64,000 nt of DNA from Mangrovicoccus sp049603835 (GCA_049603835.1 JBMYSZ010000001.1:344423-408422), one strand, 5' to 3'; counted from the stretch's first letter, positions 26,148 to 37,387 are shown. Made by a program: numbers and translations. The notes: a model not told the origin generated them from the sequence alone.

Positions 26148-26546
26148 ATGCATAATAGCCAATTTCGCGTATATTACGAAGATACGGACCTAGCTGGCAT
26201 TGTTTACCATGCGAATTTTCTGAAATTCATCGAACGGGGCCGCAGTGATATGGTCGCCGAGATGGGGGTCGACCAAACCGCGCTGAAGGCCGAGCAAGAT
26301 ATCGTTTTCGCAGTGCGCCGCATGCAGCTGGAATTTATCCGCCCGGCGAAATTTGGCGATCTATTAGAGGTCACCTCTTTCATCGGCCCTGTGCAGGGGG
26401 CTCAGTTCGATATGTCGCAACAAGTATCCTGCGAGGGGCATGTGTTATTCGATGCGGAACTGACTTTGGTGGGGTTGCATAGTGACGGGCGCCCGGCGCG
26501 ATTGCCGCAGTCCTTGCGCGATATTCTCAATTCCGCCCAAGACTGA
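26148..26546 (+). CDS. ybgC: Tol-Pal-associated acyl-CoA thioesterase YbgC
   Basis: A 132-residue hotdog thioesterase with the YbgC signature FRVYYEDTDLAGIVYHANFLKF broken here to its key parts: YYEDTDLAG with the catalytic Asp, then VYHANF, then FIERGRSD. It hydrolyses acyl-CoA or acyl-ACP and is linked to phospholipid metabolism at the envelope. It precedes tolQRAB-pal, the conserved position. Confidence 0.93.
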   Translation: MHNSQFRVYYEDTDLAGIVYHANFLKFIERGRSDMVAEMGVDQTALKAEQDIVFAVRRMQLEFIRPAKFGDLLEVTSFIGPVQGAQFDMSQQVSCEGHVLFDAELTLVGLHSDGRPARLPQSLRDILNSAQD

Positions 26547-26592
26547 GCTGCCCAAGACCAAGCCGACCTAGACTAAGCTGCCCAAGATTAGA
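26533..26592. repeat. 30-base imperfect tandem duplication over the ybgC stop codon
   Basis: Bases 26533-26562 and 26563-26592 match at about 23 of 30 positions; the best part is GACTGAGCTGCCCAAGACC against GACTAAGCTGCCCAAGATT. The first unit contains the ybgC stop codon; the second is non-coding. Confidence 0.6.
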
Positions 26593-26728
26593 TCGCACTG
26601 GCTGTTTTCTGCCGAGCCGATAGCGCTGCACCGAATTCTTAACGGGCTTGTCATTTCCCCTGACATGAAATTCCGGTAAACTCTCTGTTAAGCGGCTTTA
26701 GACCGCATTCTTTGCAGGCGGCATTGTC

Positions 26729-27412
26729 ATGGATCCTCTCGATTTTTCCCTCTGGGCTTTGTTTTCACGCGCCAGCGCTGTGGTGCAGCTGGTATTTTTT
26801 CTGCTTTTGGCGGGGTCGGTTTGGTCCTGGGCGGTGACGCTGCAAAAATCCTTGACCTTTGCTCGCGCGAAATCCCAGGCGCGCCGGTTCGAGAGCCGGT
26901 TTTGGTCGGGTGAGCCGCTGGACAAGCTTTATGAGGAAATCGATGGCCGCCCCAAAAGCGCGCCGGAGCGGATTTTCGTCACGGGTATGGAAGAATGGCA
27001 GCGCAGCCATAAACCCGGCGGCGGGCTGATCCCAGGCGCATCGGCGCGGATTGACCGATCTTTGGATGTGGCGCTGGCACGACAAGCGGGCGCTTTGGAG
27101 TGCGGCCTCAGCTTTCTTGGCACAATCGGGGCGACAGCGCCTTTCGTGGGGCTTTTCGGCACGGTTTGGGGCATCAAAAACAGTTTCGAAGAGATTGCCT
27201 TGATGCAAAACACAAATCTGGCCGTGGTCGCGCCGGGGATTGCAGAGGCGCTGATGGCCACGGCGGTTGGGCTTTTGACTGCGATCCCTGCGGTGATTTT
27301 CTATAATCGGCTCACTGCGGAAAGTGGCCGTTTAGTGGCCCGCTACGAAGCCTTTGCCGATGAATTCGCAACGCTTTTGTCGCGCGAATTATCGCGGGAG
27401 GGCGCGCGGTGA
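26729..27412 (+). CDS. tolQ: Tol-Pal system protein TolQ
   Basis: A 227-residue TolQ/ExbB-family inner-membrane protein with three spans: about residues 15-40, and a pair in the C-terminal half (ECGLSFLGTIGATAPFVGLF and MATAVGLLTAIPAVIFYNRL). It forms the proton channel that energises TolA. The 182-base gap upstream likely holds its promoter. tolR overlaps the stop (GTGA). Confidence 0.95.
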   Translation: MDPLDFSLWALFSRASAVVQLVFFLLLAGSVWSWAVTLQKSLTFARAKSQARRFESRFWSGEPLDKLYEEIDGRPKSAPERIFVTGMEEWQRSHKPGGGLIPGASARIDRSLDVALARQAGALECGLSFLGTIGATAPFVGLFGTVWGIKNSFEEIALMQNTNLAVVAPGIAEALMATAVGLLTAIPAVIFYNRLTAESGRLVARYEAFADEFATLLSRELSREGAR

Positions 27413-27858
27413 GCAGCCAGGCGCGATCAAATCGGCGGCGCTATCGAAGCCATTTGAAACCCATGGCGGAAATCAATGTGACGCCTTTTGTGGATGTCAT
27501 GTTGGTTTTGCTGGTGATTTTCATGGTGGCAGCGCCGTTATTGAGTGTGGGCGTCGAGATCGATTTGCCCGAAACCGCAGCCGAGCCTCTGCCAGAGCCC
27601 GAGGAAGACCCGCTTACCGTGTCGCTTACCGCTGATGGGCAGGTGGCGATCCAAGATACGGTGGTGGCGCGCGATACTCTGATTGCGAAATTGCGTGCCG
27701 TGGCCGAAACCCGGACCGATCGGCAAGTCTATTTGCGGGCTGAGGCAGGCCTGGATTACGGCGCGGTGATGGAAATCATGGGCGCGCTCCAAGCGGCGGG
27801 CTTTACCGAGCTGGGCTTGGTCACCGATCCGGGTGGGCCAAGGCTTGACGCGGAGTAG
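27409..27858 (+). CDS. tolR: Tol-Pal system protein TolR
   Basis: A 149-residue TolR/ExbD protein: short cytoplasmic N-terminus, single span with the proton-carrying aspartate in NVTPFVDVMLVLLVIFMV, and a periplasmic domain ending AALQAAGFTELGLVTDPGG. It uses a GTG start overlapping the tolQ stop, with GGGAGGG just upstream. Confidence 0.95.
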   Translation: MSSQARSNRRRYRSHLKPMAEINVTPFVDVMLVLLVIFMVAAPLLSVGVEIDLPETAAEPLPEPEEDPLTVSLTADGQVAIQDTVVARDTLIAKLRAVAETRTDRQVYLRAEAGLDYGAVMEIMGALQAAGFTELGLVTDPGGPRLDAE

Positions 27859-27861
27859 GGG

Positions 27862-28740
27862 ATGCCTTGGGGCCTGATCCTTAGCCTTTGTGGCCATGGG
27901 GCGATTTTGATTTGGGCTTTGGTGTCTTGGCCTGTGCCTGCGCCGGAGCCGGACCAATCCACTGCGCCGGTTGCGGTGCGCTTGATCGCGCCGGATGAGC
28001 TGCGCCAAGCAGAGCCAGAGCCAGAGCCTGTGCCGGAATTGGCCCCGCCGCCGGATATTTCTCGGGTGGCACCAGTCCTTCAACCGGTCTTGCCGGATCC
28101 AACGCCGGATGGAGCGGTCTTGATCCCCGCAACCCGGCCCAGCCCGATAGAGCAACCCATTAGGCCGGAGGCTGCGCCGCAGACCCCGCCACCGGCTTTG
28201 CCGCAAATCCTGACCGAGCCGCCAGAAGCGCCGCAGCCGGTGATCACCGCCGAGCCAAGCCCGCGCCCGGCCCCCAGGCCTGCGCCTCCGACGCCGTCAC
28301 CAGTGACAGATCCAACTCCGACTCCAACTCCAACTCCGGCGCAGCCGATCCTAAGCCAAGACGCGATTGACGCCGCTTTGGCCGAGGCCCTGACCGAGAC
28401 GCCTTTGCCCATTGGCCCGCCCATGAGTGATTTGGAAAAGGACCGGCTGCAAATCGCTGTGTCGCGCTGTTGGAATTTTGGCGCGCTCAGTACGGAAGCG
28501 GCACGGGTGACCATAACTGTGGCCATGACGATGACCCCCGAAGGCGTGCCCGAACCGCCGACTATTCGCATGACCGACTTCACCGGCGGCGGCCAAGCTG
28601 CGGCTAATCAGGCCTTTCAAGTGGCTTATCGGGCGATTAGGCGCTGTGCGGGGGCAGGATATCCTTTGCCGCCGGAAAAATATGCCCAATGGCGTGAAAT
28701 AGAGATAGTGTTTAACCCCGAAAGGATGCGTCTGCGATGA
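27862..28740 (+). CDS. tolA: TolA-like energy transducer
   Basis: A 292-residue protein: one N-terminal membrane anchor (LILSLCGHGAILIWALVSW), a long Pro/Glu-rich periplasmic stalk at about residues 30-160 with a PTPTPTPT stretch, and a C-terminal domain with the TolA/TonB-like block LQIAVSRCWNFGALSTEA. The stalk is Pro-rich rather than the Ala/Lys-rich helix of enteric TolA, as is usual in alphaproteobacteria. It lies between tolR and tolB and overlaps tolB by four bases. Confidence 0.87.
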   Translation: MPWGLILSLCGHGAILIWALVSWPVPAPEPDQSTAPVAVRLIAPDELRQAEPEPEPVPELAPPPDISRVAPVLQPVLPDPTPDGAVLIPATRPSPIEQPIRPEAAPQTPPPALPQILTEPPEAPQPVITAEPSPRPAPRPAPPTPSPVTDPTPTPTPTPAQPILSQDAIDAALAEALTETPLPIGPPMSDLEKDRLQIAVSRCWNFGALSTEAARVTITVAMTMTPEGVPEPPTIRMTDFTGGGQAAANQAFQVAYRAIRRCAGAGYPLPPEKYAQWREIEIVFNPERMRLR

Positions 28741-30062
28741 TCCGTTCGATCTTTTGTGCTTTGGCCCTGTGTGGCATGGTCCCTTTCGCTGCTTGGTCGC
28801 AAGACGCGCCGCGCAGCGGTCCCTTGCGCATCGAAATCACCGAAGGCGTGGTCGAACCTCTGCCCATGGCTTTGGTCGATTTTCTGCCTGCGAGCGAAGC
28901 AGAGACAGAATTAGCGGCGCAAGTCAGTCGAGTTGTGCAATCTGATCTGGAAAGCAGTGGTTTGTTCAAATTTCTGGACAGTGATGCCTTTATTTCACCT
29001 ATTACACATTTTGACAGCCCAATAGAGTTTTCCGATTGGCGTGTGATCAATGCAGAGGCCTTAGTCACTGGCGCTGTAACGGTTCTAGGCGATGAGATGG
29101 AGGTAAAATTCCGGCTCTTTGACGTTGTTGCCCAGCAGCCTTTGGGGGAAGGGCTGCGCTTTTCTGGCCCAACAGAAAGCTGGCGGCGCATGGGACATAA
29201 GGTGGCGGATGCGATTTATAGCCGGATCACAGGGGAAACCGCTTATTTCGACACACGGATCGTTTTCGTGGGCGAAAGCGGCCCGAAAGATGCGCGGCAA
29301 AAGCGATTGGCGATCATGGATAGTGACGGCGCCAATATGACCTATCTGACCGAGGGCGACGCGCTGGTGCTGGCTCCACGCATGGCGCCGGATGGGCAAA
29401 GCTTGTTGTTTACCTCTTATGCCTCGGGGCGGCCATCGCTGAACCGGCTGGATCTTAGCGATCTAAGCATCACGCCCTTTGTGGAAAATGCCATGACCTT
29501 TTCCGCGCGTTTCGATGCGGTGGGGGGAAAGGTCGTTTATTCCCAGACAGATGGCGGCAATACCGATCTTTATCTCAAAGATCTAAGCACAGGCGAAACC
29601 ACACGACTGACCCAAGGCCCGGCGATTGAAACCGGGGCCAGCCTGTCACCCGATGGCAGCCAGGTGATTTTTGAAAGCGACCGGTCCGGCAGTCAGCAGC
29701 TATATGTGATGGATCTCGAAAGCCTGAAACCGCAGCGTATTAGCTTTGGACCTGGGCGTTACTCGACCCCGGCCTGGTCGCCACGGGGGGATTTTATCGC
29801 CTTCACCAAGCAGCGTGAAAAACGGTTTCATATTGGTGTGATGCGCACGGACGGAACCGAAGAGCGCTTGCTCACAGCGGCGTTTCTGGATGAAGGCCCC
29901 AATTGGGCGCCTAATGGTCGGGTTGTGGTCTTTACCCGGCAATCTCCTGGCGCGACCGGAGCGCCTCAGCTTTATACAGTGGATATCACGGGCCGAAATT
30001 TGCAGCGCGTGCCGACGGAGACTGCGGCCTCTGATCCCTATTGGTCGCCGCTACTGCCCTAG
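28737..30062 (+). CDS. tolB: Tol-Pal system beta-propeller protein TolB
   Basis: A 441-residue periplasmic protein with an N-terminal signal peptide (to about residue 22), a TolB N-terminal domain (ESSGLFKFLDSDAFI), and a six-bladed beta-propeller of WD40-like PD40 repeats (LAPRMAPDGQSLLFTSYASG, SLSPDGSQVIFESDRSGSQQ, PAWSPRGDFIAFTKQ, PNWAPNGRVVVFTRQ). It links TolA to Pal at the outer membrane during division. It starts in the tolA stop codon. Confidence 0.97.
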   Translation: MIRSIFCALALCGMVPFAAWSQDAPRSGPLRIEITEGVVEPLPMALVDFLPASEAETELAAQVSRVVQSDLESSGLFKFLDSDAFISPITHFDSPIEFSDWRVINAEALVTGAVTVLGDEMEVKFRLFDVVAQQPLGEGLRFSGPTESWRRMGHKVADAIYSRITGETAYFDTRIVFVGESGPKDARQKRLAIMDSDGANMTYLTEGDALVLAPRMAPDGQSLLFTSYASGRPSLNRLDLSDLSITPFVENAMTFSARFDAVGGKVVYSQTDGGNTDLYLKDLSTGETTRLTQGPAIETGASLSPDGSQVIFESDRSGSQQLYVMDLESLKPQRISFGPGRYSTPAWSPRGDFIAFTKQREKRFHIGVMRTDGTEERLLTAAFLDEGPNWAPNGRVVVFTRQSPGATGAPQLYTVDITGRNLQRVPTETAASDPYWSPLLP

Positions 30063-30157
30063 TGGGATGGTGTATTAACCCTGTATTTGCTATGGCCGAA
30101 CGGGTCGCAGATCAGGGCAATCCTGGCAGAGGGCTGACGCAGAAAAGGGATTAGTCG

Positions 30158-30718
30158 ATGAAGTGGGTTCAGGGGATTGCGCTAGGTTTGGCGCTGGCGC
30201 CATTGGCGGGATGCGGAGATCTGACCAAACTGGATCAGAAAAACCCGGTCGTGCTGCAATCTCTTGATCCCGAAACTATCGAAGATGCGCCTTTTGACGC
30301 AACGATGCGGGCGCAAGTACTGTTTTTGGCTGAACAATATAGCCTCACCCCCGAGGCCCGCGCCGAGCTGGACCGGCAGGCGGCTTGGTTTGCACAGCAT
30401 CCCACCACCACCGCAGTGATCGAGGGCCATGCGGATGAAGTCGGCACGCGCGATTACAATATTGGCCTGGGCGAGCGTCGAGCCGTGGCTGTCCGGGAAT
30501 ATCTGATTTCCAAAGGTGTCACTGCAAGCCGTCTGACCACCGCAAGCTTTGGCAAAGAACGCCCGCGCGCGGTCTGTTCCGATGAAAGCTGCTATGCTAA
30601 AAACCGCCGGGTGGAAACGGTTGTAACCACTCCTGCGGTCGCTGATCCCGTAGTCGCGCCCAGCGACGCGCCTATTGGTGTATTTGTTCCTTTTGACCCT
30701 GTGCCCGAGGCTAGCTGA
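30158..30718 (+). CDS. pal: Peptidoglycan-associated lipoprotein Pal
   Basis: A 186-residue lipoprotein: signal peptide with lipobox LAGC (Cys about residue 21), then an OmpA-like peptidoglycan-binding domain (VIEGHADEVGTRDYNIGLGE, then VREYLISKGVTASRL). It anchors the outer membrane to the wall. The C-terminal 25 residues extend beyond the usual domain end and are Pro/Val-rich. 95 bases after tolB; cpoB starts in its stop codon. Confidence 0.96.
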   Translation: MKWVQGIALGLALAPLAGCGDLTKLDQKNPVVLQSLDPETIEDAPFDATMRAQVLFLAEQYSLTPEARAELDRQAAWFAQHPTTTAVIEGHADEVGTRDYNIGLGERRAVAVREYLISKGVTASRLTTASFGKERPRAVCSDESCYAKNRRVETVVTTPAVADPVVAPSDAPIGVFVPFDPVPEAS

Positions 30719-31593
30719 TGCTGCGTTTTCTTTTACCTGCAATGATTTTGGCCACCGCGACCGCTGCGCCGGCCCAGATCGTGCCGCCCGTGCCGGTTGT
30801 GCCTGTGATCACAACTGAGCCGCAAAATCCCAATAGTGAAAGCCTTGCCGATATTCGCCGCGAGATGCAGCAGATGTTTGTGGAGCTCGCTCTTTTGAAA
30901 CGGCAATTGAATACCAGCGATGATGGGCAGATGCCGCGATTGGGGATGGGCTCCGCCTTGGATCGTTTGGCGGCTGTTGAGGCCGAGTTGCAAAACCTGA
31001 CCGCGAAAACCGAAGAGCTGGAATTTCGCATTCGCAATATTGTGCGGGACGGTACTGCGCGGCTGGGGGATCTTGAGTTCCGCTTAGTAGAGCTTGAAGG
31101 CGGGGATGTTTCGAAACTAGCGGAAACTTCGACCTTGGGCGGGGCTGAGGGAGCGGGATTTCTGGTGCCTGATATTCTCGATCCAATGCCCGTGCCGCAA
31201 TATGCCATCGCGGAGCAAAGCGATTTCAAGGCCGCCGAAGCGCTTTTGTCCAATGACTTACATGCGGAGGCGGCCCAAGCTTATGAGAAGTTTCTAGAGG
31301 CATATCCCATAAGCCCCTTTGCCGCCCAGGCGCAGCTTGGCTTGGCCCAGGCTTATGAAGGGCAGGAAAAACTTCAGCCTGCCGGGCGCGCCTATCTGGC
31401 AGCTTTCACTTTGGCAGAGCATAAAAACCCTGAATTGGCCTCCCAAGCGATGCTAGGGCTTGGGGTGAATTTGGCGGCTCTAGGGCAGACAGATCCGGCT
31501 TGCAAAATCTTCTCTCAGATCAGCCAGCGCTATCCAGATTTTGCCGCATCTCAGGCAGCCCGATCTGAGCGCGCCGAAGTTTCGTGTCCGTAA
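30718..31593 (+). CDS. ybgF: Tol-Pal-associated TPR protein YbgF/CpoB
   Basis: A 291-residue periplasmic protein: signal peptide (cleavage after about residue 19), N-terminal coiled coil (LADIRREMQQMFVELALLKR), and a C-terminal run of TPR units (EAAQAYEKFLEAYPISPFAA and later). CpoB coordinates Tol with cell-wall synthesis at division. It overlaps the pal stop by one base and tilS by ten. Confidence 0.93.
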   Translation: MLRFLLPAMILATATAAPAQIVPPVPVVPVITTEPQNPNSESLADIRREMQQMFVELALLKRQLNTSDDGQMPRLGMGSALDRLAAVEAELQNLTAKTEELEFRIRNIVRDGTARLGDLEFRLVELEGGDVSKLAETSTLGGAEGAGFLVPDILDPMPVPQYAIAEQSDFKAAEALLSNDLHAEAAQAYEKFLEAYPISPFAAQAQLGLAQAYEGQEKLQPAGRAYLAAFTLAEHKNPELASQAMLGLGVNLAALGQTDPACKIFSQISQRYPDFAASQAARSERAEVSCP

Positions 31594-32861
31594 AGCCCAT
31601 ATCGGCGCTCTCGGCGCGGGTTGCATCACGGCTAAGCGCGTTGTGGGACCAGGCCAAAGCGGCAGGATCTGAGGGGCAGGGGCTTGGCCTGGCTGTGTCG
31701 GGCGGCGGCGATAGCATGGCTTTGCTTGTCATTGCCAAAAGCTGGGCCGAGGCGCAGGCGCGTCCTCTCTATGTGGCAACGGTCAATCATGGGCTGCGAT
31801 CCGAGGCGGCGGCAGAGGCGGAATTTGTCGCTAAATGCTGCGCAGACTTGGATATTCCGCATCAAACCTTCCTTTGGACGGATTGGCAGGGGCGCGGCAA
31901 TTTGCAAGACGCTGCCCGGCGTGCACGGCAAAGATTGCTGCGGGGCTGGGCCTCTGAGCTGGGGCTCGCTGCGATTGCCACCGGCCATACTCAGGATGAC
32001 CAGGCCGAAACGCTTTTGCTGCGATTGGCGCGGGGCTCTGGGGTTGATGGTCTGGCCGCCATGGCAGAGCTGCGGCGGGATGAGGCGGGCTTTGCTTGGA
32101 TCCGGCCTATGCTGGGGGAAGGGCGGCAAGCCTTGCGCGAGGAACTAGAGACGCGTGGGCAAAATTGGTGCGAAGATCCCAGCAATGAAGACCCACGATT
32201 TGACCGTGTTCGCGCGCGAAAAATGCTGACCGAATTGTCAGGTTTGGGCATGAGCGCGCAAATCTTGGCGGATACGGCGGCGCGGATGGCGGCGGCGCGG
32301 CAGGTTCTGGGACAGGCGGCGAACCGTGCGGCAGCGGATTTGGTGCATTGCGCTTTGGGGCAGCTGACGATTGCCGTAGCGGATTTTTGGCGCTTGCCGG
32401 ATGACACGCGTTGGCGGCTTTTGTCCCAGGCGCTGTGCACGGTTTCTGGCAATCCCTATCGCCCCAATTTATCTGCTTTGCGCGGTGCCGAAGAGGCCCT
32501 GCGCGCCGGCCGGGCCCATACGCTGCATGGTTGCTATCTGACATCCGGTGTTGCGCTTTGTGTGCACCGCGAGGCAGCCGCGATTTCCACCCTGCGAAGC
32601 GCCGCGCCGGGGCTTTGGGATGGCTGGAAAGTGACCGGCCCTAAGGTCCAAAATGCGGAAATTCGGATATTAGGCGAGTCCGGTTTGGCCCAAACATCGG
32701 ATTGGCGCGCCTCGGGATTGCCTTTTAGGGCTGCCCTTGCGACACCTGGGATTTGGCATGGTGACGAATTGTTAGGGTCACCTGCGTTAAATCTGGGCGA
32801 ATGGACTGCAAGGACGCTTTGGGATAAGACGAGTTTTACTGCGTCGCTACTCTCTCATTGA
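31584..32861 (+). CDS. tilS: tRNA(Ile)-lysidine synthase TilS
   Basis: A 425-residue TilS. The PP-loop is SGGGDS at residues 39-44, followed by VATVNHGLRSEAAAEAEFVA and GHTQDDQAETLLLRLARGSG, all typical of the N-type ATP pyrophosphatase domain. It attaches lysine to C34 of tRNA-Ile(CAU) and so sets isoleucine decoding. GTG start overlapping the cpoB end by ten bases. Confidence 0.95.
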   Translation: MSVKPISALSARVASRLSALWDQAKAAGSEGQGLGLAVSGGGDSMALLVIAKSWAEAQARPLYVATVNHGLRSEAAAEAEFVAKCCADLDIPHQTFLWTDWQGRGNLQDAARRARQRLLRGWASELGLAAIATGHTQDDQAETLLLRLARGSGVDGLAAMAELRRDEAGFAWIRPMLGEGRQALREELETRGQNWCEDPSNEDPRFDRVRARKMLTELSGLGMSAQILADTAARMAAARQVLGQAANRAAADLVHCALGQLTIAVADFWRLPDDTRWRLLSQALCTVSGNPYRPNLSALRGAEEALRAGRAHTLHGCYLTSGVALCVHREAAAISTLRSAAPGLWDGWKVTGPKVQNAEIRILGESGLAQTSDWRASGLPFRAALATPGIWHGDELLGSPALNLGEWTARTLWDKTSFTASLLSH

Positions 32862-32896
32862 ACTCGCCCGTAGGGTGGCTATCTTAGAGCGTAACC

Positions 32897-32916
32897 GCAT
32901 GCGTGCCCCCGCATGC
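32897..32916 (+). promoter_or_regulatory. Hairpin in the ftsH leader
   Basis: GCATGC at 32897-32902 can pair with GCATGC at 32911-32916 around an eight-base loop. It ends four bases before the AAAAGGAG ribosome-binding site of ftsH, so it could influence translation. The stem is only six pairs and its function is not established. Confidence 0.3.
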
Positions 32917-32936
32917 CTTAAAAAGGAGAAATTGCC

Positions 32937-34856
<1,920 letters not shown>

Positions 34857-34869
34857 TCGCGTCTGCCTT

Positions 34870-35658
34870 ATGACAGCAAAAGACTGGAGCCCCGAAATCT
34901 ATGCCAGGTTTCGGGGCTTACGTTTGCGCCCGGCAATGGATCTGCTGGCGCAGCTGCCCGACTTGCCGGACGGCCCGATTATCGATTTGGGCTGCGGTTC
35001 AGGTGCGGTTGGGCCAGCGCTGAAGGCGCGCTTTCCCAAACGGCGGCTCTTTGGCGTCGATCAAAGTCCCACAATGTTGGAAGAGGCTGAGGCCACCGGC
35101 TGCTATTATCGCCTGACCCAGATGGATTTGGCTGATTGGCAGCCAGAGGAGCCGCCAGCCGCGATATTTTCCAATGCAGTGTTGAATTGGTTGCCTGATC
35201 ACCCGCTATTAGTGCCGCATTTGGCGCAGGCTTTGATGCCGGGCGGGGCTTTGGCTCTGCAAATGCCGAAACAGCAAGAGGCACCATCCCATGCATTGTT
35301 ACGCTCCCTTTCGGCGGAGATTTTCCCAGATCGGTTTGACTGGTCAAACTGGCGGGATACGGTCCATGACGGCGCGGAATATTTGGCCTGGCTGCAAGAT
35401 TTCGGACCGGTCACTATCTGGGAAACTGAGTTCTATCAGATCCTTGCGCCTCAATCGCTGGCCCATCCGGTGCGGGTTTTCACCCAATCGACTGCTGCGC
35501 GTCGCGTGCTGGATCAATTGACCGAAGTGGAGGCAGCGCGCTTTTTCACAGCCTATGATGCGGCATTAGAGCAGGCCTATCCGCCCAGGTCCGATGGGTC
35601 GGTCGTGATGCAGTTTCGCAGGCTATTCGTACTTTTGCATAAATCCGCAGAGATCTGA
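34870..35658 (+). CDS. tam: Trans-aconitate 2-methyltransferase
   Basis: A 262-residue class I methyltransferase with SAM loop IIDLGCGSGAVG near residue 40, FGVDQSPTMLEEA, and the Tam-type block FSNAVLNWLPDHPLLVPHLA. It methylates trans-aconitate using SAM. The match is family-level; other small-molecule methyltransferases share the fold, but FSNAVLNWL and the C-terminal YPPRSDGSVVMQFRRLF fit Tam well. It follows ftsH by 13 bases. Confidence 0.85.
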   Translation: MTAKDWSPEIYARFRGLRLRPAMDLLAQLPDLPDGPIIDLGCGSGAVGPALKARFPKRRLFGVDQSPTMLEEAEATGCYYRLTQMDLADWQPEEPPAAIFSNAVLNWLPDHPLLVPHLAQALMPGGALALQMPKQQEAPSHALLRSLSAEIFPDRFDWSNWRDTVHDGAEYLAWLQDFGPVTIWETEFYQILAPQSLAHPVRVFTQSTAARRVLDQLTEVEAARFFTAYDAALEQAYPPRSDGSVVMQFRRLFVLLHKSAEI

Positions 35659-35819
35659 GCCAGGGGGAATTTAGCGTTCGCAGGCCTGTCCCCGGCGGTA
35701 TTGGGCAAACTGGCGAAGCTTTAAGCTGAATGCGGCCTCTTTTACGCTTTCGCATTTGCCCCATAGCGCCTAAGAGGCGCAGCACGCCCGTCATATTTTC
35801 GTTAAGCGGAGGCCAGGCC

Positions 35820-36713
35820 ATGACTGCGCAAATCATCGATGGAAAATCCTTTGCCGCAGAGCTGCGGGGCGAAATCGCTCAGCATGTGGCCCGCTTGAAA
35901 GAAGAGCATGGGCTAACGCCGGGTTTGGCGGTGGTATTGGTGGGCGAAGATCCCGCAAGTCAGGTCTATGTGCGCTCGAAAGAGAAACAGACCGTGGAAT
36001 GCGGGATGAAGAGCTTTGCTCATCGTCTGCCCGCGACCACCAGCCAAGACAGCCTAGAGGCGTTGATCGATCAGCTGAACGCCGATCCGGAGGTGCATGG
36101 GATCTTGGTGCAATTTCCCTTGCCCAACGGCTTGGATGAGCAAAGGGTAATCGACCGAATTTCCCTGGCCAAAGATGTGGATGGCTTCCACCCGGAAAAT
36201 GTGGGGCGGTTAATTGCTGGCCTTCCGGCGCTGGCACCTTGTACTCCGCTGGGCTGTTTGATGCTGCTGCGCCATCATTTGGGCGATCTGACCGGCAAAC
36301 ATGCGGTGGTGATCGGGCGCAGCCACACGGTCGGCAAACCCATGGGGGCGCTTTTGCTGAATGATAGCTGTACAGTCAGTATCACCCATTCGCGCACCCA
36401 GGATCTGCCGGGGCTCGTGGCTCAGGCGGATATTGTGGTCGCTGCTGTTGGACGGGCGGAGATGGTCAAAGGCGCTTGGCTGAAGCCTGGGGCGACGGTG
36501 ATTGATGTGGGCATCAACCGGGTGGCTCAGGAAGGGGCAAAGGATAAGCTGATCGGCGATGTGGAATTTGCCGCCGCGAAAGACGTTGCCGGGGCAATCA
36601 CTCCTGTGCCGGGCGGGGTTGGGCCCATGACCATTGCTTGCCTTCTTAGCAATACGCTGGTGGCTGCCTGCCGTGCTCAGGGGGTAGAGGCGCCGAAAGG
36701 CCTAACTGCATGA
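35820..36713 (+). CDS. folD: Bifunctional methylenetetrahydrofolate dehydrogenase/cyclohydrolase FolD
   Basis: A 297-residue FolD with active-site Y50 and K54 (QVYVRSKEK), GILVQFPLPNGLD, KDVDGFHPENVGRL, ACTP-type loop (APCTPLGCLMLL), the NADP loop VVIGRSHTVGKPMG, and PGGVGPMTIACLL. It interconverts methylene-, methenyl- and formyl-tetrahydrofolate. The ATG at 35820 has GCGGAGG upstream; a longer in-frame start at 35730 was rejected. Confidence 0.97.
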   Translation: MTAQIIDGKSFAAELRGEIAQHVARLKEEHGLTPGLAVVLVGEDPASQVYVRSKEKQTVECGMKSFAHRLPATTSQDSLEALIDQLNADPEVHGILVQFPLPNGLDEQRVIDRISLAKDVDGFHPENVGRLIAGLPALAPCTPLGCLMLLRHHLGDLTGKHAVVIGRSHTVGKPMGALLLNDSCTVSITHSRTQDLPGLVAQADIVVAAVGRAEMVKGAWLKPGATVIDVGINRVAQEGAKDKLIGDVEFAAAKDVAGAITPVPGGVGPMTIACLLSNTLVAACRAQGVEAPKGLTA

Positions 36714-36720
36714 GCGAGGA

Positions 36721-36787
36721 GTAGGGTGGGCAATATGCCCACCATCCTGTTTGGCCTGTCCGAAGATGGGCAAATTGCCCATCCTAC
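36721..36787. repeat. Palindromic intergenic repeat, copy 2 (REP-like)
   Basis: Same design as 10493-10563: left palindrome GTAGGGTGGGCAATATGCCC plus ACC (36721-36743) and right palindrome GATGGGCAAATTGCCCATCC plus TAC (36765-36787), with GTAGG/CCTAC ends. It lies between convergent folD and a hotdog thioesterase gene, and its right end supplies the stop codon of the latter. Confidence 0.75.
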
Positions 36788-37227
36788 GAAATTTCCACTG
36801 GCATCATTGTGCCTTGCAGCGCCGCGACTAGTTTGCGCTGATCGCCCGTCACTGCTTCGACCTCGGCGCGCACGGCCACGATTTGCCGTCCGGCGCGCAG
36901 GACCGATCCGGTCGCGACCAAGTAATCCCCCACAGCGGGGGCAAGCATATTCATTTTCACCTCTACCGAGACCACTTCGGCACCCTCGCGCATATGGCTG
37001 AGCGCGGCATATCCCGCAGCAGTATCGCCTAGGGTAAAGGTGAACCCCGCATGGGCAAATCCGTGATGCTGGCGAAACGCCTCCCCAATCGGTGCGGTAA
37101 TGACGCAACGGCCTAATTCGGCCAGCTCTAGCCGTGCGCCGATTGTGGTGAGCATGCTTTGCTTGGCGAAATTGGTGGAAATCCGATCATAAATCAGTTT
37201 CGGATCTTGGGAAATCTGTTGAGACAT
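36784..37227 (-). CDS. PaaI-family hotdog thioesterase
   Basis: A 147-residue hotdog protein of the PaaI/acyl-CoA thioesterase group. Landmark segments are HHGFAHAGFTFTLGDTAAGY (active-site region with a glycine-rich turn and Asp) and VVSVEVKMNMLAPAVGDYLV. It would hydrolyse a CoA thioester; the substrate is unknown. Its TAG stop lies inside the palindromic repeat at 36721-36787. Confidence 0.83.
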   Translation of the reverse strand: MSQQISQDPKLIYDRISTNFAKQSMLTTIGARLELAELGRCVITAPIGEAFRQHHGFAHAGFTFTLGDTAAGYAALSHMREGAEVVSVEVKMNMLAPAVGDYLVATGSVLRAGRQIVAVRAEVEAVTGDQRKLVAALQGTMMPVEIS

Positions 37228-37387
37228 AGGGCAGGCTCCTTCAGCGCTGCGCTTATGTCACATGGAGCCAGTTTCGCTGACCATGAGGCATAGCGACAAA
37301 GCAAGCTTCGTGAATATTTTGATAGGCCTTTGCCTCGCCTCACCGATGTCAGGTCTATTGCCCCCAGGCGATAGGTGAAGCGCTGTT

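Noticed and set aside
32870..32880. GTAGGGTGGCT resembling the left end of the palindromic repeat
   Set aside because: Only about ten bases match and no palindrome or right half follows; probably chance.
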